From: Adiantum capillus-veneris
Taxonomy: Eukaryota > Streptophyta > Polypodiopsida > Polypodiales > Pteridaceae
Reading direction: 5' to 3'
DNA: 64,000 nucleotides
Assembly (NCBI GenBank): GCA_014529385.2
Contig: CM043954.1
Location: forward strand, 92,869,247 to 92,933,246
Numbering within the stretch: position 1 is the stretch's first letter; every line of letters begins with the position of its first letter. A program made the position numbers and the translations under genes. Of this stretch, positions 1 to 10,330 are shown in pieces. Under the pieces are notes generated by a model. It saw nothing but the letters and a program-made list of their open reading frames with translations, was not told where the DNA came from and made no database searches.

Positions 1-1106
1 GCAGTGTGGGTGCTCAATTTAATAAAAGGAACCCACCCTGAAATTAGGCTGTAAGTGTTATGTATCAGAAAGTGTTTCTTATAGATATCCATGTAAATTT
101 GAAATCCTCAAGCTAACATCTTGATACTCCATTGTTCAGTTGTATAAAGATGTTGTTGCTTGCTTGTGGCAAGCTATGTGGAAGGTATGAACTATACAAG
201 GCCCCGATCAAAGATGTACCTGTACCAAATCAAACCGATGGAAATTCTTGCGGCTGGAGATGTCTTCTCCATGGAGAATATGTCCTGCAAAGCTACTTTG
301 CATTAAAACCTTTCATGACTAAGGTAACCATTTGGCAATGCATTCAGTCAGTATTGGTTTTCTTTATACAAGACTTCTCACCATGTGGTCTTTCAATTTT
401 GCAGAGTGTTGTGCAAAACTACACATATGATTATTTGCAAAGATATCGGGTAAGTCTAATACAACACCTGCTCACTATGTCGAGCCCCAGAGAATCTGAA
501 GATAGCGGCTTGGACGACCGCACAATTGATATGACAATACATGACAAGCCACCACGACAAACCCATGCATCAGATACAGTGGAATCACAACGGGCCGAGG
601 GGGTCATATCAGCCGAAGATGAAAGAGCCGAGGATGAAGAAAGGTCAAATGGGCATATGGAAGGTGCTAGTGTACAAGCAAAGGGGCTTATGGAGGAGAC
701 AATGAAAGAGCCAAGGAGGCCAGTGGAAGAGCCAAAAGAGCCCATGGATGAAACCCTGGATGGGGAAATCAGGCCTACGAATGAGCAAAAGGATATGGAT
801 GAGGCAAGGATGGATGAGGAAAGCAGGCCTACGGATGAGCAAAAGGATATGGATGATGCAAGCCGGCCAACAGAGGCAAAGGAAAAGACCTTGGAGGAAA
901 CCTTGAATGAGGCAGAAAACGCCATGGGGGAGACCCTTCATGAAGATGAGAATGATGACTACGACGATGAAGCTAAAGCAGAGGATAGCAACAACGACAA
1001 CAACACTATAGAGTTTAGCAACACCCAATCACTTTTCTTAAAGGCTAAGGCTCTTCTATGCTTGTTAGCAGTAGCCCTTTTTGCCTTTGCTTTGAGACGG
1101 ATATAA
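1..1106 (+). CDS. 3' end of a Ulp1/C48-like cysteine protease gene with acidic tail and C-terminal membrane segment
   Basis: The only likely non-retroelement gene; its 5' part lies outside the window. The segment NQTDGNSCGWRCL (about 228-266) resembles the Q-x-x-G-x-x-CG block around the catalytic Cys of SUMO-type (C48) proteases, and the following helix-rich residues to about 480 fit the C-terminal end of that fold. Two short introns are predicted: 51-139 (GTAAGT to TTGTTCAG) and 324-404 (GTAACC to TTTTGCAG, 81 nt, in phase, so retention would also stay open). Residues from about 480 are low complexity, rich in E, D, K and M, with imperfect repeats of RPTxEQKDMDxA. The last 25 residues are a hydrophobic segment (LLCLLAVALFAFALRR), which suggests a tail anchor. 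The catalytic His/Asp part is not recognisable in the upstream exon, so it could instead be a C48 domain captured by a DNA transposon. Start codon not visible. Confidence 0.5.
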
Positions 1107-1164
1107 CCTCTTTAATCTTTGAAAAAGATTCTTGTGAGTATGGGCTCTATTCATCAATCACGCG

Positions 1165-2350
1165 AAGATCTTCCCATGTACTTTATGTAGTAAGGGACGT
1201 TTGGATCTTCCCTCTTTAACCTTGAAAGGTGCTTTCCCCATAGAAGTATGTACAATGTCATTGTACGCATACTCCATAAGAGGTAGGTACTTCTCTCATT
1301 GAGAACTTTGATCCACTTCCATGACATAGGATTTTAGTAGATCAAGAATGGTTAGATTAGTTATTTCACTTTGGTCATCCATTTGTGGATGATAAACCGA
1401 AAGAGAAATTTAATCTACTTCCTGGATTCTCAAAGAGACCCTTCTAGAAATTACTGGTCATTCTAGGATTTTTGTTCAAAACTATGGATGTTGGAAAGCC
1501 ATGATACTTGAAATTTTGAGATCTAAAGAGGGTTTCCATTTGATGTGCCTTAATAGTCTTTTTGGCAGGCATAGAGTGTGTTTTCTTGTTAAGCCTATCG
1601 ACTTAAACAATCCAAGTTGCTTTCCTCGATCAAATATCGACTTTTGGTATACCACGCATTTTGAAACATACTCTTGTATGTTTACTTTTCATGGTAGACC
1701 AATAGAAATACATTTCTACTCCTTGAAGAGTAGATTATGGATTTACTCTTTGCCTCGCATAAGGAGAAGTATACGATTCATACATGACTTTCATATTGTA
1801 TGGGTGAGTAACACATAGCCTACTGCCATTTGGAAGATAATCATCCTTCAAGGTGAATGGTTCTTTTTTCTTCCCTAATGCAAAGGCTATAATTACGTAC
1901 TTAAGTTCTTCGTCAGTAACATACTCATCTATCATAAAAGATAGATCATTGTGAGTTTCTATAGACACCACATTTACCCTTGGTCGTTGTAAAAGTGCAT
2001 CGACCACTTGATTGTGCTTGCCAACAATATGAGCAATATGACCTTTACATTGAAAACAAAAAATTTCCCACCTCATTTGTTTGTCGGAGATCTTGGTTTG
2101 CGTCATGAAGTTCTTGAGGCTTTGTGATCCATTCGTAGGATGAATGAAGTCCCCAAGAGATAGTGTCTCCACGTGTTTAGGGCATATAGAATAGCTAGTA
2201 GCTCTTTTTCATATTTACCCAATACTCACTTATCGGAGTTGAGTCTTTGACTCCCATATGCTATGGCATGCCCTTCTTGAACCAAAATAGCTCCAAGGCA
2301 CTCACCATAAGCATCACATTGGACCTCAAATGGCTTTGAGAGATCTAGTA
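1165..2350 (-). pseudogene. E1 integrase and RNase H remnants
   Basis: Minus-strand peptides match the integrase C-terminal half (EYAYND..HTSMGKAPF-like, about 1230-1290), the integrase N-terminal region (LPNGSRLCV, about 1830-1860) and the RNase H end (GKHNQVVDALLQRP, about 1975-2030). These enzymes degrade the RNA template and insert the cDNA. They read in the same direction as E1 RT and protease. Decayed. Confidence 0.75.
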
Positions 2351-2429
2351 CTGTGAGCACACATCGAGAGATAAGATTCTCCTTAAGCTTCTTGCACTTT
2401 TGCAGTCCATGAATACTTAACGTTCTTTT

Positions 2430-3080
2430 TTGTTAAGTCATGTAATGGGTTTGCTATTAGCGAGAATTTTTTAATGAAGTGTCTATAGTATACACACATA
2501 CCTATGAAGCTTCATACCTCTTGTAGATTCCTTGGATTAAGCCATCCTTTTATTATTTCTAACTTTTTTGGATTCATACGGGTGCCATCTTTAGAGATAA
2601 TGTGACCTAACTATTGGATCTCTTGTAGGAAAAGTTTAACTTTTCTTTTAATTAATGAAAAGCTTATTCTCTCTCACAACTTGAAAGCTTACCTGGAAGT
2701 GTCTCTTGTACTCTTCAAGAGAATTTGAATGGCCTAAAGATTTTTGTCCATCATGAGTTTGAATGCGTCTAGAGAATATGTCAGGCCAAAACTTGTAAAG
2801 TATCAAATAGATCTTCTACGGGAAATCTATTTTCGATAGTGATCTTATTTAGTGCTCTATAGTCGACACACATGTGATATGTGTCATCTTTCTTTTGCAC
2901 TAAAAGCAATGGTGAACATAATGGAGAGGATCTAGACCTTACCATCCCTTTTTCCACCAATTCATGCACTAGCCTCATGATCTCCTCTTGTTGACCTTGT
3001 GAAACTCGATAAGGAGGCTTGTTAGGCAGTGATATTCCTAGTAGGAATTCAATTGCAAGGTCATCATCCCTCATTTTAGA
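2430..3080 (-). pseudogene. E1 reverse transcriptase remnant
   Basis: The minus strand encodes the start of a gypsy RT: SSPLCSPLLLVQKKDDTYHMCVDYRALNKIT-like residues at about 2830-2960, then the connection region YYRHFIKKFSLIANPL at about 2430-2490. This is the finger-palm entry and the link to RNase H. It lies between the E1 protease and RNase H in the expected order. Decayed. Confidence 0.8.
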
Positions 3081-3163
3081 AGTAGCTCACTAGGGATTTC
3101 ATCAATGAAAACATCTTGCATCCATTTAGGAAATTAGACAACTCTAATTCCTCTTGATTCCCT

Positions 3164-3607
3164 TTATTGCAAGGATATGGTGTTCCCCAACTCATTAGCA
3201 TCTATGTACATGCTCTTTTCCTTGTAGGTGAAGTAGATTCTCCTTTCAAGGAACTTCATGTTGGAAGCCATGCGGTTAAACCATGGTGCCCCAACGATGA
3301 CATTCTCACGTTTGAGAGGGGAGATGAAGAAATCCTCTTTGTCCACATAGCTTTCAACACGAAGCCTTAATTTTCCAAGAAAAGAAGTAACTGAGACGTC
3401 TTGTCCCTTGATAGCTCCATTGGCTTTCAATGCATCTCCCATCTTGTGGGCTTGTATGCCTAGATTAGTGGTCAATTCCATGGATATGAAGTTGTGAGCT
3501 GAACTAGGGTCAAACAAAATAAAGTCATCACGCTCTTGCATCTTTCCCCAAGCATAGGAAAGGAGAAATCCTTGGCAATGATCATCCTCTTTTGGAGCTT
3601 CAAACAT
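3164..3607 (-). pseudogene. E1 aspartic protease domain
   Basis: A retropepsin-like stretch on the minus strand: FILFDPSSAHNFIS at the position of the active-site loop, then flap-like residues and VIVGAPWFNR, which corresponds to the ILG-x-PW end block of gypsy proteases. It processes Gag-Pol in live relatives. Upstream it is followed by the E1 zinc knuckle, downstream by RT. Fossil. Confidence 0.75.
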
Positions 3608-3639
3608 AGAGGCTCTAGGAGTCTCATTGCCGGCTATTC

Positions 3640-4895
3640 TCTTGGGGCAAGGGTGATAACCATGGCCTTTCTCCCCACACTTAAAACATTTGTGGTCCTT
3701 ACAAAAATCTTCTAGCTCTTTAGGAGAGAGTTTATGTCTACCTTTGTAAACTCCCTTCTCCTTGGACCGATTGTTGTTGTTGTTGGAAAAGCCGTAAGAA
3801 TTTTGGGCATTGGTTTTTCGGCATCACTTTTGTCTTTATTTTCCATGGGCTTGACATTCCGTCTAGCCCTTTTTTGGAAATTGATGCGCAAAGAAACCAT
3901 GGTGTGGTGGATTACTTTGGTGCTAGAACCATGCCGTTGAGAGTTGACATACTCGGCCCTCTCTTTGGGTAATCCCGCACAGAATTGTTTCTTGTTCTCG
4001 GCAAAGTCTATCTTTTGGAAGGTAGTAGCCTTGAGATGTAAATCCCAAAACTTGTCCACAAATGTGTGGATAGACTTATGAGAGAGAAGATTTAAACTTC
4101 ACCATCTAGTAAGCACTTTGTCCTTTGCATCACTTGCAAGGAATTGCTTCATGATGAAAACTCGTAGAATTTTCCATGTCTTTGGGGCTTCGCCGATGCC
4201 ACGAAGACTAGCCCACCATTGACGAGCCGATTTTTGGAAGTGCATAGCTACATGGCATAGCTTGGAGGACTGCGTGAAGCGCTCATCTCCAAAGGCTGCA
4301 TCAAATTGTTGGATGAAGGCCAGTAGCACCAAAGGTGCCATCATAGGTAAGAAAAGAGATACTCTTTCCTCCCTCTTTGAACTTCTTGAGTTTTTGGGAC
4401 CTTTGCCATGCAGAGTAAGCTTTGCGATGTTCTCCCTCTTGTATTCTCTAGGAGAATAGCCATAGCTTTTGTTGAAAGAGGAGGAAGGTGAAGAATTAGA
4501 AGAAGAGGGTGACCTCTTTCTTCCCTTTTCATCCTTTGTTTCCTCTCTTCCCTTTCGGAGTGACGAAGAGAAGGACTATGGGTTTTGACCGTTTCCTCTT
4601 GGGAGGAGTTGGCGATCATCTAGACCGCTATCTTCATGGAGCCACATCTTTTGACGAACTTAGGGAGTCATTACTTTATCGTTCTTTGATTCCTCCTCGC
4701 CTCTTGGAGAGGAAAGTAAATCCCATAAGCACGAAGTTTTTGAGTAACTTCGTCTTGCAAAGCAGGGTTGCCCATAGCTTGTTGCAACCTAGTGACAAGA
4801 TAATTAACAAACATGGGGACATCATCATAAGCACCTCCATGTGCAAAATCAAAGTTATCAATGTTCATTCTACTCTCTTGGTTATTGTCAGCCAT
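3640..4895 (-). pseudogene. E1 gag with one CCHC zinc knuckle
   Basis: The likely gag start is the ATG whose A is at 4895 on the minus strand (MADNNQESRMN). The capsid-like retrotransposon gag core is seen at about 4100-4344 (SSKLCHVAMHFQKSARQWWASL) and a CX2CX4HX4C knuckle (CFKCGEKGHGYHPC) at about 3649-3690. Gag forms the particle and the knuckle binds RNA. Fossil with several breaks. Confidence 0.75.
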
Positions 4896-5290
4896 GCTAA
4901 TTAAACTTATGTGTTTACTTAGTGTATGCTTTGGCAATTCAAAACCTTAGTTACTACTCCTCTTAGCCTTTGAAAATAGGCACTTAAGTATCTACACCCA
5001 CGGCTCGAATTGGTTAATTATAGAGAGTAGTGGAATGAGTCTAACATAGCGAAGTTGCCGAGGGATAGCTCCTTTCAGACTTCTTATGGCTCAATAATGG
5101 TAAATCCGTAGGCAAGTCTAAAAAGACTCCATTATTAAGACCAAAGCTCCCAAGGTGTGCACCATATCCCACATAGTGGGCTCAAAAAAACCGATAACAG
5201 ATCCCAATCCCACTTACCCTAATATAATTAACAAAATCAACCATTAATACGCTACTTAAGGACCTCTCTTCTTAAGCAAGAAAAGAGAAA

Positions 5291-5310
5291 CCAAATTCTC
5301 CGATACCAAT
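5291..5310 (-). promoter_or_regulatory. E1 primer binding site (tRNA-Met type)
   Basis: On the minus strand ATTGGTATCGGAG differs by one base from the common TTGGTATCAGAG site complementary to the 3' end of initiator tRNA-Met. It lies about 400 bp upstream of the E1 gag start and directly after the presumed LTR end at about 5315. Confidence 0.7.
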
Positions 5311-5314
5311 ATAA

Positions 5315-5400
5315 TGAAAATGGCCTATGAACTTGAGAGTAGCGGAATTAGGAAATCGGGTGAAGCACTTTTGTGAGATTACTTTGTGAGCATAGCGGGT
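5315..5400 (-). repeat. E1 LTR, start portion up to the E2 insertion
   Basis: The piece between the E1 primer site and the E2 insertion begins with TG on the plus strand, as expected for an LTR read in reverse. The LTR should resume after 24123. No second copy was found in the window to define its outer end. Confidence 0.45.
5396..5400. repeat. E2 target site duplication, left (CGGGT)
   Basis: CGGGT directly precedes the TG of the left E2 LTR and recurs directly after the right LTR at 24119-24123. It proves a single insertion event into E1. Confidence 0.9.
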
Positions 5401-5610
5401 TGTTGAGCCAGCAGAGGATCACACCCACATTTTTGCTCACACTCATCATTTTTGTAACCATTGATTGTAATAAATGTCTTTCCGACATTGATTTTGAATT
5501 GAGCCATTCATTAAGTAATGGGACTCAATTGAGTTTCCAGCTTGTAATCCCGAAGTAATTTCACTTGCTGATGTAATTAGTTAGAGATGTTCTCACCTCC
5601 AAGGCTGAGG

Positions 5611-5618
5611 TATATAAG
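5611..5618 (+). promoter_or_regulatory. TATA box of E2 5' LTR
   Basis: TATATAAG in the context GCTGAGGTATATAAGCC, identical in the 3' LTR. Transcription would start about 30 bp on, giving a long R/U5 of about 700 bp. Confidence 0.65.
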
Positions 5619-5689
5619 CCAAAGTTTTGTAACCTAAAGGGAGATTCAGTTTATTAATCAAAGTGAGTTTTTGAGCGCCGTGACTGTGT

Positions 5690-5692
<3 letters not shown>

Positions 5693-5728
<36 letters not shown>
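5693..5728 (+). repeat. GA microsatellite in E2 5' LTR
   Basis: A run of GA dinucleotides about 36 bp long. The 3' LTR copy (about 23461-23490) is about 6 bp shorter, which accounts for the LTR length difference. Confidence 0.9.
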
Positions 5729-5730
<2 letters not shown>

Positions 5731-6357
5731 TTATCTACTTGCTACGCGAGCTACGGAGCCGCCATTGGAGAAGCGACACCGTCATTGTGTTAGCAACGGC
5801 GAGAGCTACGCACAGATACCAAGAGTGCGCGCTTTTGGCTTCTATGTGTGGTAAGTTCCTACGAGCTTCGGTGTGAGTTTTCTTCCAACTCGTGTGTCGG
5901 AATGGAGCGTGCAGCATATCTATAGAACCACAACAAGTAGAGCTACGCATTAGTACCATTGGGGTCAAGTTTCGGTCACCTGTATTTTTCGGCCTGTCTT
6001 CATACGCGTTTACCGCACGGAGTGATTATAGGTTGATTTTGCAGTTCAAGTTTTTAAGGTGTTGTTCTTACCTAGTGTATAGACTTCCCCTTTGAGTTTG
6101 AAATCGATTCAATGATTCTAGATCCTGGTTCGTATAGCATTCGTTCGTAGTAAGGATTTCAGTCACTTGCGTATTTTAGAACTTAGATTTGATTTCCTTA
6201 GTAGTGATTGTCATTAGAAGGTCGAGTAGGTGATTTGACACCCACCTAGTTGTTTCCATGCGCCTGCGGGTCAAGCTCCGTCCTCGTCTGACAAATTCTG
6301 TTGTTGGTTGAGTTCTCGCTATTTAACTTCCGCTAGCGGCGTAACCGCCTTAACATT

Positions 6358-6375
6358 TGGCGCCGCTGTCGGGGA
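6358..6375 (+). promoter_or_regulatory. E2 primer binding site (tRNA-Asp-like)
   Basis: TGGCGCCGCTGTCGGGGA starts 2 bp after the LTR. It differs at two positions from the TGGCGCCGTTGCCGGGGA site of many plant OTA gypsy elements, which is complementary to tRNA-Asp. Confidence 0.8.
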
Positions 6376-6890
6376 CGAGAGCCCTAAGTAGGTGACCTTA
6401 AACTAATCCTATGAGGTGAGTCGTATAAACTACTTTGTATACTTTAGTTAGAAAAGATCTAGGAGTGGTGGACTCCGAAGATCTCGAGAGATACTAGGAA
6501 GTGGGGTATTCCTGGGTCTTTCGTGTTGACAGTATTTTTAGTTTAGCTTAGATTTGTTTGTTTTTTTGTTGGTGTTGAGTAGTTGTTGATAGAAGAAGAA
6601 TTTGCTAGTCCGTGAGTGACAGTGGATATCTTTAAAGTCACAATTACCAAACCCATTTTATGATTAGGAATAGCTTAGGTAGGACTTCATTTGATCCTGA
6701 TCTAGAGCTAGTAATCATTGGAGTATTTGCTTAATATGGTTGATTGCATGTTAGATCACTAAACCGTCGAGTTAGTAGTGAAACTTGCAATAAACAAAAG
6801 TCAGAGAAATTTTTTGTGTATCTGTGAGTTGCTGAGCACTAGAGAAAGCTTTAGGAAGGATTCCGTGCCAAAAAACTGGAAATCTGCAAC

Positions 6891-6920
6891 TTTAGACATC
6901 ATACGCGTATGATGTCTAAA
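6891..6920. promoter_or_regulatory. E2 dyad 1, perfect 30 bp palindrome
   Basis: TTTAGACATCATACG followed by its exact reverse complement, centred on ACGCGT. First of four in the leader. Confidence 0.9.
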
Positions 6921-7177
6921 TGACCAAACAGAGACCAAATTAGAAATTTTGACTTTACCAGAGTGTTCAAAAGGGGGGTTATACCCTAATTTCAACTTAA
7001 AACAAGAGCATTAACACTCAAAGAAACCCAAAAAGACAAGTCGGAGTCCAAGAAACGCAAAGAATAGGAAATTTTGGATTCAGATCTTGTTTTTACATTC
7101 AAACCTGACAAAAACACTTGAAACTCAATTATAAACATTGGAGAAGGCTTAAAACCAAGAATAGTCAAAATCTGGGA

Positions 7178-7209
7178 CAAAAGACATCATACGCGTATAA
7201 TGTCTTTTG
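7178..7209. promoter_or_regulatory. E2 dyad 2, 32 bp palindrome
   Basis: Same core as dyad 1 with longer A/T flanks and a single mismatched pair in the arms. Centre lies 288 bp after dyad 1. Confidence 0.9.
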
Positions 7210-7304
7210 GCACATCCACTGCTTATTTTTGATATCTGACCTGACAAGATTGTTACAAGCACTGTAGGACGCATAAATATCAAGTTTTGACCCAAATTGA
7301 TGAA

Positions 7305-7332
7305 AAAGACATCATACGCGTATGATGTCTTT
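7305..7332. promoter_or_regulatory. E2 dyad 3, perfect 28 bp palindrome
   Basis: AAAGACATCATACG plus its reverse complement. Centre lies 125 bp after dyad 2. Confidence 0.9.
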
Positions 7333-7584
7333 GACCTAATTTTGGACATGATTTGATACTTTGCTAACACAGATCCATTGTAATAGTTGTCTAGAGGTTA
7401 TATTTCAAGTTTCATCCCATTTGGATCACAATTGACCCAAAACAAGTCAAAAGCGGAAAATTGCCAAGAAAAGCCTAAATTAGCCATAACTTGCTCAAAC
7501 AGAGTTCAAACTGAATTTTGTGAGTGGAAAGAGCATAAGAGGGCTACTGAGAGTGAGCATAACCAAAATAGTCTAAATCTGTGA

Positions 7585-7616
7585 AAAAAGACATCATACG
7601 CGTATAATGTCTTTTT
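7585..7616. promoter_or_regulatory. E2 dyad 4, 32 bp palindrome
   Basis: Same core, one mismatched pair. Centre lies 282 bp after dyad 3 and the site ends 164 bp before the gag ATG at 7781. Confidence 0.9.
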
Positions 7617-7780
7617 CAGCATAACTGCAACAAAATTCTCACTTGATGAAACAGAAGTTGTCCAACTGACAAGATTAAACAATTGATCAAGTATCAATCA
7701 GTTTGGATCAATTCTGACCACAAAAACTTGGGGAAAACAAATTGCCGAGACGGAAAAGTTAAAGTCCTTTAGGGGAATTG

Positions 7781-10330
7781 ATGAATTTGAGATCGGGCAG
7801 GAATCTCCAGAATAACCAACCAAAACAAGGGGAACAAGCAAGTGTCATATCAACCGAGGGAAGTGTAAACCAAAGTTGGGTGCAACCATTAGAGCCGATC
7901 TTTGAAGGAAGTGTCTCTGATACTTCTTCGGAGAGATCTTACGAGATTTTCACCGAACACTTGGAACACTTGAACCTGAACAACAGAGAAAATATGGCAG
8001 CAGGATCATCAAACCCTTCCGCCACAATGAAGCTATTGTTCATAAAATACCAGTACGACAATGAGCAAGGTGCCAAGATCTACAAAGATGGAATGGACCG
8101 CTATTGTGTAAAGATAGAGGAGAGACCTAGTGAGTTCAAGGACTTAGTGCCTGTGAGCTATAGCGGAGATAGATATCTAGATGACGAGGGTACCATGTAC
8201 TTGGTAGTCCTAAACCCTAACATTGTGGACAAGTGGGGATTGATGGGCACCAAAGCCAAAGTAGATGAAGAACTTGAGGAGAAAGCACCAATAATGAACT
8301 TCCCTGATGCGAGGTTAAGAAGAGAGAATGAAACTACAAGGATCAACACTGATAACATCTATGTGGGGCTATACAAATATAATAATGGGGAGCAAGATCT
8401 CTATTATAGATGTGAAGAACCCTACACTGGAGAGTTGACAGACCAAAAAAGACTTTATGTCTTTACCTACACAGAGGGATCGGAAGTGAAAATTGCCGCT
8501 TACGACAAGTATGGGAGGCAATACTCAACAATGGGCAAGAAAGAATTAGAAGGATATACATACTTTGGGGGACCACTACATCAGTATTATGTTACTTCTA
8601 GCTCACAAAGACCAGCACCAACAAATGGAGTGCAAAACCCAATGACAACAGGAGGACAAAGAACTCAGGTTGCTGACTCTTTCAGTCAACCTCAGTACTC
8701 GAAGCCCGGACCAATGGGATCATTACATTCCAGAGAGTCAATGGATACGAATCGAGGTAGTGCAGTTCCAATCCCCACATATACCACTCCAGGTCCAAGG
8801 TTCGAAGCGGAACCATCACATTTACCTCCTAGTAGTAGATTCAGGGCAGGGGAACCGACAAGGGTAACCCATGAAGTCCATGATGCTAGAGAAAGCTTTA
8901 GCCGGGACACAGGAGCAATGAGATTGGTAGCAGACCATAGACGTATGAGACCATCTCAAGTAGCGAAGTGTATGCCAAAGAAGTATGGTGGTTCAGGAGA
9001 TCCGTATGCACATGTGTCACTCTTTAAGCAAGTCTTAAGAGCTGAGCAGATAACAGATTTCCATACACAATACGAGGGATTTGGTCTTACTCTAGAAGGT
9101 ACGGCATTGACATGGTTTCAACCACTGAACATAGGGGGATTCCATGACATTGACCATTTGCTAAGAGAGTTTGCTGAGGAATTCTCAAAACGAGGGATTA
9201 AGCACAATACGGTCTCACAAATATATGCTTTTAAACAGAGAGAACACGAAAAAGTGAAGGAAGCTTCACTTCGCTTCAAACAATACATTGAGAGATGTCC
9301 AGTACGTGAACGACCACAAGATGACAGACTATCTGTTCTCTTTATTGAGGGACTGAGAAACGACACTCTCAAGAAGGACTTGCACTTGAAAGCTTGTACA
9401 AGTTTCGAGCAAGTAACGAGAGAGGCATTGTACTTAGTGGATAACTGTACGGTTTATGGAGAGGTGTCAGCGGATACAGATTTTGCATCCAGTAGCTCTT
9501 CCTCCGTAGCGAGCGAGACTACCACTAAAAAGAATGTTCAAACAACAACCATGCCAAATGTAGAGCAAATGATAGAAGATGCTCTAAAAAGGATGGCACC
9601 ATACCAAAAACCATTGCCAAAAACACTGAAATGGTGTGCTATTGAACAAAAATGGACAAACCATCCAACAGAGGAGTGCTATTACAACAAAGGGTATGTA
9701 AGGGAGCGTCAGTATGCACCTCCTGCTCAATTAGCACCACCTCAAGTACATCCAGTACCTCGATACCCAACGGGAAATGTACCAGGACCTATGGGGATAG
9801 AAAGACCGCAACCGGTATTGGGACAACAACCACCTTTACCAGGAGCAAGACCAGTGGGCATTAGATATGCACCAACCTTAGAGAATCAGGAAGAACAAGC
9901 CTTAGTGCCTGTTCAAGCCTATTATGAAGAATCTGGTGCACACATGTCTCCAACTGTGTATTACCCACCAGAAGAACCCAAACAACCAGAACCATGGGGC
10001 ATGATTGGGAATGTTGGAATACCAACAGTTATAAGTGCTTCTGATGAAGAGAGATACAATTTGGACGCAAGAACATTGATGTTCATAGCTCATGGAGGGT
10101 TAACAGGACAAAGACCATCCTATCCACAAAGGACGAATCAAGTGGGACCAAGACCAGCACTAGGACCCTGTTACAAGTGTGGAGGTGACCATCTGATGAA
10201 TGTTTGTCCACATACGGAAATCATTAGAATTAACGCTTATTGCACTGAGTGTGGGGTTACTCACTTCATTGAGGATTGTTCAAAGAATCCAAACAAAGTG
10301 CAAAAGACGACATTGAATATGCTAGAAACT
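7781..10330 (+). CDS. gag: E2 gag: capsid core and two zinc knuckles
   Basis: Structural protein of the particle. The start is the ATG at 7781 (MNLRSGRNLQNNQ). A long N-terminal region of about 400 residues, rich in Q, P and S, precedes the retrotransposon gag core at about 8972-9470 (PKKYGGSGDPYAH, then LEGTALTWFQPLN). A proline-rich linker follows, then two knuckles of the form CX2CX3HX4C (CYKCGGDHLMNVC and CTECGVTHFIEDC) at 10169-10279. The three-residue spacing before His differs from the usual four. The frame runs on into a basic, coiled-coil-prone linker and the protease, so Gag and Pol probably form one polyprotein. The N-terminal extension is unusually long for a gypsy gag. Confidence 0.88.

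Larger units (their letters stand above)
1150..5400 (-). mobile_element. E1: old Ty3/gypsy LTR retrotransposon, interrupted by E2
   Basis: Read on the minus strand, the order gag, zinc knuckle, protease, RT, RNase H, integrase runs from 4895 down to about 1165, the Ty3/gypsy order. A tRNA-Met-type primer site lies at 5291-5310 and the LTR begins at about 5315. E2 inserted inside that LTR, so the rest of the LTR should lie after 24118. The far (3') LTR was not found; the element seems to end near the protease gene at 1106. It is a fossil with many breaks, clearly older than E2. Confidence 0.85.
5401..6355 (+). repeat. E2 5' LTR (955 bp)
   Basis: Begins TGTTGAGCCAGC and ends CCTTAACA (TG...CA). 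It matches 23170-24118 over its whole length with about 16 substitutions. It holds a TATA box at 5611-5618 and a GA microsatellite downstream of it. Confidence 0.95.
6376..7780 (+). other. E2 leader between primer site and gag, with four dyads
   Basis: A 1.4 kb non-coding leader. It holds a candidate splice donor GAG|GTGAGT (GT at 6416-6417) and four long palindromes (listed separately). Text around the palindromes, such as 7406-7428 (CAAGTTTCATCCCATTTGG), recurs in the spacer before ORF3 (19927-19949) and in E3 (49761-49784), so the leader and the later spacer appear to be built from related, diverged tandem units. Confidence 0.7.

Noticed and set aside
431-925. Minus-strand serine-rich frame of 164 codons
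   Set aside because: It lies antisense to the acidic repeat of the protease-like gene; the composition is explained by the complementary codons.
5693-5728. GA tracts in several LTRs as a shared GAGA-factor regulatory theme
   Set aside because: The tract is on the sense strand in E2 and E5 but on the antisense strand in E6, and length varies freely; coincidence of microsatellites is as likely.
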